Of a DNA stretch of 20,132 nt, positions 15,912 through 20,132 are shown one piece after another. A model generated the notes under the pieces. The model did not search any database. It was given only the letters and a program-made list of their open reading frames with translations, and was not told where the DNA came from. Source of the stretch: JANRLJ01 sp034437895 (lineage in GTDB: Bacteria; Chloroflexota; Anaerolineae; Aggregatilineales; Phototrophicaceae); NCBI GenBank assembly GCA_034437895.1, contig DAOTTO010000496.1:1-20132 (forward strand). The letters are read 5' to 3'. Within the stretch, counting starts at the first letter, position 1. Every line of letters starts with the position of its first letter. Position numbers and translations under genes: made by a program.

Positions 15912-17048
15912 ATGTCTGCAAATATTCGTCCTTCTGGGATTTTTGATACTAACTACGCACAGGATATTGCGCTCAACCGGACACGGTTTGATAAGATCGT
16001 CTCCAACGGCTTATTTCTTTTTATCCTGATTATTCCCCTCTTGGCCTCAGAAGGGCCATTTGGACTCAAAATCATCCCCCAAGCATGGGTGGGGACGATT
16101 ATGCGGATCGCCATCTACACGATTGCGGTGCAGGGGTTAAACATTCTGGTCGGTTATACCGGGCAAATTTCACTTGGTCATGCCGCGTTTATGGCGGTGG
16201 GCGCATACAGTTCGGCGGCTTTTGTGCGTGATCTTGGCCTGTCGTTCTGGATTGCGCTGCCTTGTGCCGCCTTGTTTACGGGCATAATCGGGCTAATCTT
16301 TGGCTTGCCCTCGCTGCGCGTGAAGGGCTTTTATCTGGCGATGGCGACCTTAGCCGCACAGTTTATCATCCCCTGGGTGATTCGCTTTCCCCTAGAGCCG
16401 TTTACCAATGGGTCACGGGCGCTAGAAGTGCCGATTCCGACGCTGTTTGGGATCAGTTTCGCGCATGAATCCGCATTTTATTATGTCGTCATTCCATTAG
16501 CCTTTTTGTTGGCGTTGGCGGCGCGGAATATCATCCGCACGCGCATCGGACGCGCTTTTGTGAGCATCCGGGATAATGATCTGGCGGCGGAACTGTTGGG
16601 GATTAACGTCTTTAATTATAAGCTGCAAGCCTTTTTTATCAGTTCGCTTTATGCGGGGATCGCTGGGGCGCTGCTGGCGTTTGATACGAATACGGTTTCG
16701 CTGGATGTCTTCCCGTTTAACCGCTCGATTGAAATGCTGGCGATGTTGGTCATTGGCGGCGCAGGCTTCCCATTGGGGGCGCTGTTCGGGACGGCTTTCG
16801 TCAGCTTGCTCACGCAAATTTTTATTCCGGCAGTGGTGACGCAAAATGTTATCCCCCTCATTACGCCGTTAAACGACACCCTGCCCAAATTGCTCCCATT
16901 TATTGACCCCGGCAATATTCAAGCCGCGCTGAGTCCGCTGCTTTTCGGCACAGCCTTGATGTTATTTCTCATCATCGAGCCGCGTGGCATTGCCTATCGT
17001 TGGGAGATTTTGAAAATTTCTTGGAAGATCAGGCCGTATTCACATTAA
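15912..17048 (+). CDS. livM: LIV-type ABC transporter permease (LivM-like)
   Basis: This 378-residue polytopic inner-membrane protein is the second channel subunit. LivM signatures are GYTGQISLGHAAFMAVGAY (81-99), LRVKGFYLAMATLA (135-148), and the ATPase-contacting loop IGRAFVSIRDNDLAAELLGI (212-231) followed by KLQAFFISSLYAGIAGAL (237-254), with EPRGIAYRW near the C-terminus. The N-terminal ~30 residues are polar, and the first membrane segment begins at about 33. The length is somewhat above average but unremarkable. The start ATG has AAAGG about seven bases upstream. It is 97 bp from the LivH-like stop, and no T-tract terminator lies in that gap. Confidence 0.93.
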   Translation: MSANIRPSGIFDTNYAQDIALNRTRFDKIVSNGLFLFILIIPLLASEGPFGLKIIPQAWVGTIMRIAIYTIAVQGLNILVGYTGQISLGHAAFMAVGAYSSAAFVRDLGLSFWIALPCAALFTGIIGLIFGLPSLRVKGFYLAMATLAAQFIIPWVIRFPLEPFTNGSRALEVPIPTLFGISFAHESAFYYVVIPLAFLLALAARNIIRTRIGRAFVSIRDNDLAAELLGINVFNYKLQAFFISSLYAGIAGALLAFDTNTVSLDVFPFNRSIEMLAMLVIGGAGFPLGALFGTAFVSLLTQIFIPAVVTQNVIPLITPLNDTLPKLLPFIDPGNIQAALSPLLFGTALMLFLIIEPRGIAYRWEILKISWKIRPYSH

Positions 17049-17204
17049 TACAAAGTCGTTTCCCGCTTCATCGTGAATGCGGTACAATAAGCCGTAGGGT
17101 AAACCTAAACGCTCGGAGGCGCGGCTTACAATTCATGTGGTAGCAACAACCTTAAAATGGGTTGCTTCAAAAAATATTGCTCTATGACGAAAGGATATTT
17201 AGGA

Positions 17205-18611
17205 ATGCGTAAGTTTGTATTTTTATTCATGCTCATAATGTTGGTGGGTGTTTTTGTGGTACCGGTCATTGCCCAAGATGCGATGGCAATGCCAGATTTT
17301 ATCACCCACACCGAATGCGAAGTTGATCTCACCGGTCAAACAATTACAATTTACCACCTCGGTGACATCAGCAGCCCTGGTTATTCTCCCATCACCTTGC
17401 CGTTGATCGCGTCCCTCGCGGATGCCATCGCCTATTACAACGCGCACGGCGGTATTTGCGGCGCGATGCTGGCTTCTGATAATCGTGACACAGGCGGCGA
17501 TCCCGCACAAACTCAGGCCGGGTACGATTATTATTCCAGCCTCGACCCTAAGCCCGATGTTCTGGTGCTGTATTCTTCGCAAGATTCCGAACTGCTGCGT
17601 CCTCAGGTCGAAGAAGATGAAATTCCGGTGCTGATTAGCGCGGGTTCCATCGAAGGTCTGTATGGCAGTTCTGATGAAGTCACCCCTGGTTGGATTTATG
17701 CTACCAACCCAATTTATGCAGATCAATTTGCGACGTTCTGCGAATATGTTGGCGCGAATGCCGAGATGTTCCCCGAACCTGTGATCGGTTATATGGGATG
17801 GGGCGCACCAGCAGCAGCCTTCGGTGCCGCCGCCTTTACACCACAAGCCATCGCTTACTGCAACGAACAAGGTGTTGAAGTTGTCGAAACCGCAGAATCC
17901 TTCAGCCCAATCGCGACTGACGTGACGACCAACGTCGAAAACCTGACCAATGCCGGCGCGAACATCATTTACGTCAATGCGCTGGCGACTGGCCCGGTGC
18001 GCGTTGGTGAAGCGTTGGAAATTTTGGGCTTGAGCGAAGATGTACAACTTGCCAGCGTTAATTGGGGGCTGGATACCTCCGCCGCATTTGTGGCGCGTGG
18101 TTCGCTAGGTGCAGATGGCCTGCCCGTCCTCAATGGTATGATCGGTTCTCTCCCCTTCCAGTGGTGGACGGAAACCGACCTGCCGGGTATCGCGCTGGTT
18201 AAAGAACAAGCCGAACTCAACGAGCGTGCAGCGCCTACACAGGGCATCACTTACCTGCTCGGCTGGATTTTGGTCGATACTTACACTGAACTCTATATCC
18301 AAACGGTCAACCGTGTTGGCAGCCTTGATGCGGTCACAGGCGCAGAGATGAAAGCCACGATTGAAGGCGCTTCGTTCCAACCGCTTGGCCTCTCGACATT
18401 TGATTTCTCCGGCGGCGCACTGCGGGCGACTCCGTTCAATCGGATGGTACAGCTTCGCTTCGTGAACGCAGGCATGGACGGCGTGGCGACCTCCGGCGAT
18501 GATGCGATGGCTGTTCCGTTAGAAGACGGCAGCAATTACTATCCGCCGCTGATTATCCCGTTGACGGAGTTTGCACCCGCCCCCGATACGCTCGGTGTTG
18601 CAGGCGAATAA
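17205..18611 (+). CDS. livK: LIV-type extracellular substrate-binding protein (LivK-like)
   Basis: The mature protein should capture the solute outside the membrane and deliver it to the LivH/LivM-like channel. From the chosen start it has 468 residues: a signal peptide MRKFVFLFMLIMLVGVFVVP followed by VIAQDA, with likely cleavage after VIA (23), then a type-I periplasmic-binding fold. Features include YHLGDISSPGYSP (50-62), YNAHGGICG (78-86), TGGDPAQTQAGYDYY (96-110) and IPVLISAG (140-147). There is no lipobox Cys, so it appears not to be a lipoprotein. Mature cysteines at 38, 85, 179 and 219 could form two disulfides. Two upstream ATGs (17157 and 17184) would put polar residues before the signal; the ATG at 17205 has AAGGA (17191-17195) nine bases upstream. 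A terminator follows the gene. Confidence 0.88.
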   Translation: MRKFVFLFMLIMLVGVFVVPVIAQDAMAMPDFITHTECEVDLTGQTITIYHLGDISSPGYSPITLPLIASLADAIAYYNAHGGICGAMLASDNRDTGGDPAQTQAGYDYYSSLDPKPDVLVLYSSQDSELLRPQVEEDEIPVLISAGSIEGLYGSSDEVTPGWIYATNPIYADQFATFCEYVGANAEMFPEPVIGYMGWGAPAAAFGAAAFTPQAIAYCNEQGVEVVETAESFSPIATDVTTNVENLTNAGANIIYVNALATGPVRVGEALEILGLSEDVQLASVNWGLDTSAAFVARGSLGADGLPVLNGMIGSLPFQWWTETDLPGIALVKEQAELNERAAPTQGITYLLGWILVDTYTELYIQTVNRVGSLDAVTGAEMKATIEGASFQPLGLSTFDFSGGALRATPFNRMVQLRFVNAGMDGVATSGDDAMAVPLEDGSNYYPPLIIPLTEFAPAPDTLGVAGE

Positions 18612-18639
18612 CGCTGAATCGGATTAACGATTGATGCAC

Positions 18640-18685
18640 AAAAGGACAGCATTAGGCAGAAAGTCGTCTTGGCTGTCCTTTTTAA
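18640..18685 (+). terminator. Rho-independent terminator after the substrate-binding protein gene
   Basis: aaaaggacagc (18640-18650) pairs perfectly with gctgtcctttt (18672-18682) around a 21-nt loop, and the 3' arm runs into a T-tract. It lies 29 bp after the binding-protein stop. It probably ends or attenuates the operon before the LivF-like gene. Confidence 0.7.
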
Positions 18686-18699
18686 GTTAAAAATCGTAA

Positions 18700-18852
18700 G
18701 TGCCGAGTTCTGAGAAAGATTTGTGCGAGAGGATAGAAACTTTGAACCACAGAGGACACAAAGATTACAGATATTCTCTTTCAAATTCTTGGTGTCTTGG
18801 TGGTTCAACGTTTTCAAATCGAGTTAGCGAGTCCTTGCTCAGAACTCATCAC
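18700..18852. repeat. Nested inverted-repeat element between the binding-protein and LivF-like genes
   Basis: Outer arms gtgccgagttctgagaaag (18700-18718) and cttgctcagaactcatcac (18834-18852) are inverted copies with a perfect 10-bp core (18705-18714 / 18838-18847). Inner arms run from ttgaaccacagaggac (18742-18757, continuing to 18763) and end with ttggtggttcaa (18797-18808); together the inner arms span 18742-18808 and share a perfect 9-bp ttgaaccac/gtggttcaa end. Motifs of the gaaccac-gaggacac type are familiar as dispersed intergenic repeats. No protein is plausible here. The stretch separates LivF-like from the rest of its operon. Confidence 0.6.
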
Positions 18853-18893
18853 TCACAACTAAGACCTAACACCTAAAAACTGAGAACTAGATT

Positions 18894-19688
18894 ATGTTAA
18901 CTGTCAACAATATTGAAGTGATTTACAACGGCGTGATATTGGTGCTGCGCGGCGTGACTTTTAAGGTGGAAGCGGGGCAAGTCGTCTCGCTGCTTGGCCC
19001 CAACGGCGCGGGAAAATCCACCACCTTGAAGGCCATCAGTGGACTGCTCAAAACCGAATTAGGCGAAATTACACGCGGCAATATCCAATGGAACGACGAG
19101 CGCCTTGATGCCTACAGCGCCGAGGATATTGTCCGTAAAGGCATTATTCAGGTCATCGAAGGCCGTCCCCTCTTTCAGCATTTGACCATCGAAGAAAATT
19201 TACAGACAGGTTCGATGGTGTATGAAGGCGGCAGGCAGTATAAACGCGATTTAGACATGGTCTTTAATTATTTCCCCCGCCTGCGCGATATGCGGAAGCG
19301 CGTCAGCGGTTATCTTTCCGGCGGCGAGGGGCAAATGCTCGTCATCGGACGGGCGCTGATGGGGCATCCCAAATTGATAATGCTGGATGAACCGTCGCTT
19401 GGCCTCGCGCCGATGTTGGTCGCGGAGATTTTCGAGATCGTGCGCGATATTCGGGCGAAGGAAAAAGTCTCGGTACTGCTGGTGGAGCAAAACGCCCGCG
19501 CCGCTTTGGAACTAGCGGATTATGGCTATGTGATGGAAAATGGACGTGTAGTGCTGGATGGTCCCGCCGCCCAACTGCGCGAAAATGAAGATATTAAAGA
19601 ATTTTACTTAGGGCTGAATACCTCTGGTGAACGGAAGAGTTACAAAGAGGTTAAGCATTACAAGCGGCGCAAACGCTGGTTAGGATAA
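18894..19688 (+). CDS. livF: LIV-type ABC transporter ATP-binding protein (LivF-like) with a basic C-terminal tail
   Basis: This 264-residue cytoplasmic ATPase is the second nucleotide-binding subunit. Walker A GPNGAGKST (35-43), the EGRPLFQHLTIEENL region (89-103), signature LSGGEGQML (141-149), Walker B LIMLDEPSLGL (161-171) and LLVEQNA (195-201), where LivF proteins carry EQN in place of the usual H-loop His, identify it as LivF. It extends about 20 residues past the normal FYLGL end into a Lys/Arg/Tyr-rich tail (SGERKSYKEVKHYKRRKRW, 244-262). No strong Shine-Dalgarno sequence is visible before the ATG. A 282-bp gap with a terminator and a repeat separates it from the binding-protein gene, so it may depend on read-through or its own promoter. 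Confidence 0.92.
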   Translation: MLTVNNIEVIYNGVILVLRGVTFKVEAGQVVSLLGPNGAGKSTTLKAISGLLKTELGEITRGNIQWNDERLDAYSAEDIVRKGIIQVIEGRPLFQHLTIEENLQTGSMVYEGGRQYKRDLDMVFNYFPRLRDMRKRVSGYLSGGEGQMLVIGRALMGHPKLIMLDEPSLGLAPMLVAEIFEIVRDIRAKEKVSVLLVEQNARAALELADYGYVMENGRVVLDGPAAQLRENEDIKEFYLGLNTSGERKSYKEVKHYKRRKRWLG

Positions 19689-19696
19689 GACTAGTA

Positions 19697-19797
19697 CACC
19701 AAATCACTAAGGATGAGGTTTCATTGGGCAATTCTAGCGTGCAATAACGCGGAACCACTCCTCACCTTCACCAAATCACGATACTAGGACGGGCAAT
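19697..19797. repeat. Paired direct repeats upstream of the methyltransferase gene
   Basis: caccaaatcac occurs at 19697-19707 and again at 19769-19779. Each copy is followed by gggcaat after 11-18 bp (19726-19732 and 19791-19797). The second copy ends about 11 bp before the methyltransferase start codon. It could be a tandem regulator-binding site or a small duplication; nothing else was recognised in this 120-bp gap. Confidence 0.4.
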
Positions 19798-19808
19798 CGA
19801 GGGGTTCG

Positions 19809-20132
19809 ATGGACATCAAAGATACCAAACTCGATCAATGGGCGCAGTGGCTGCTGCATACGCGGCATGGCGGTGATGAGTCTCGTTTACAGGCGGTGTT
19901 GGCGGCGCTTTATCCTATTCGTGACCGTGTGCTGAACAATGCTGCTTTGCACGGCGAGGAAATTCTGCTAGATGTAGGCTGCGGCGACGGGCTGATTGGC
20001 TTCGGCGCGTTAACGCAGCTCCCTGCGGGACAAGTTATCTTCAGCGATATTTCGCAAGATTTGTTGGCGCATACAAATTCAGTGGCGGAACAGATGCAAG
20101 TTTTGGAGCGCGTTCAGTTCGTCCTTGCTTCC
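19809..20132 (+). CDS. SAM-dependent methyltransferase, N-terminal part (cut by window end)
   Basis: The ATG at 19809 opens a frame that stays open to the window edge (108 codons visible). LLDVGCGDGLIGFGAL (53-68) is motif I of class I Rossmann-fold methyltransferases and binds S-adenosylmethionine; the acidic residue ending the next strand, FSD (78-80), fits motif II, which contacts the ribose. A leading helical region (DQWAQWLLHTRH) precedes the domain. GAGGGG lies about five bases upstream as a ribosome-binding site. The acceptor substrate cannot be inferred because the C-terminal part is missing. It follows the LivF-like gene by 120 bp on the same strand, and there is no sign that it belongs to the transport system. 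Confidence 0.85.
   Translation, partial: MDIKDTKLDQWAQWLLHTRHGGDESRLQAVLAALYPIRDRVLNNAALHGEEILLDVGCGDGLIGFGALTQLPAGQVIFSDISQDLLAHTNSVAEQMQVLERVQFVLAS

Noticed and set aside
17083..17088. TACAAT as a -10 box for the binding-protein gene
   Set aside because: No acceptable -35 hexamer lies 16-18 bp upstream, so a separate promoter is not supported.
17132..17167. Small hairpin agcaac/gttgct upstream of the binding-protein gene as a terminator
   Set aside because: The stem is short and no T-run follows on the plus strand.
17223..18047. 274-codon minus-strand frame opposite the substrate-binding protein
   Set aside because: The plus-strand protein has a signal peptide and binding-protein motifs; the antisense translation is His/Arg-rich and has no family features.
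18539..18817. 92-codon minus-strand frame with a NHQDTKN and CVLCGSK-like peptide
   Set aside because: It is a translation of the gaaccac-type intergenic repeat and the terminator region; such peptides are a familiar artefact of this repeat.

Overview
The window looks like a chromosomal segment of a free-living bacterium, most likely a member of the Chloroflexota (Anaerolineae-like). That placement is an inference from three things: a giant multi-GAF/PAS histidine kinase, a PleD-like regulator with a decayed GGDEF domain, and short palindromic intergenic repeats of the 'gtagggg...cccctac' and 'gaaccac...gtggttc' types. No rRNA, tRNA, CRISPR array, integrase or transposase was seen. The sequence reads as core metabolism and signalling, with small repeat elements in the gaps.

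Left half, minus strand (about 11458 down to 427), in transcription order: a response regulator with a receiver and a degenerate GGDEF domain; a 2591-residue membrane-anchored histidine kinase with 11 GAF and 3 PAS domains; a stand-alone CheY-like receiver; a 78-bp gap holding a perfect hairpin; an alpha/beta hydrolase that lacks the nucleophile serine; and thiamine pyrophosphokinase. Gaps of 18-20 bp with Shine-Dalgarno sequences link the first three genes into one signalling unit. The last two genes are 5 bp apart. Left of them (1-345) is a broken antitoxin-like gene with three in-frame stops, split by a ~100-bp foldback element.

Right half, plus strand (11748 to 19688): a complete LIV-type (HAAT family) ABC uptake system in the order ATPase (LivG-like), acyl-CoA synthetase/AMP-forming ligase, permease (LivH-like), permease (LivM-like), substrate-binding protein (LivK-like), terminator plus repeat element, ATPase (LivF-like). 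A ligase inside the operon suggests that the imported solute is a carboxylic acid (fatty, aromatic or similar) that is activated to a CoA thioester on entry, not leucine/isoleucine/valine. At the right edge (from 19809) a SAM-dependent methyltransferase begins and runs out of the window.

The signalling unit and the uptake operon are divergent from a shared 289-bp gap (11459-11747), so regulatory coupling is possible but unproven. The points most worth a second look are the 11-GAF kinase with its two partner receivers, the hydrolase with Gly in place of Ser, the foldback element splitting a pseudogene, and a second nested inverted-repeat element between the binding protein and LivF.
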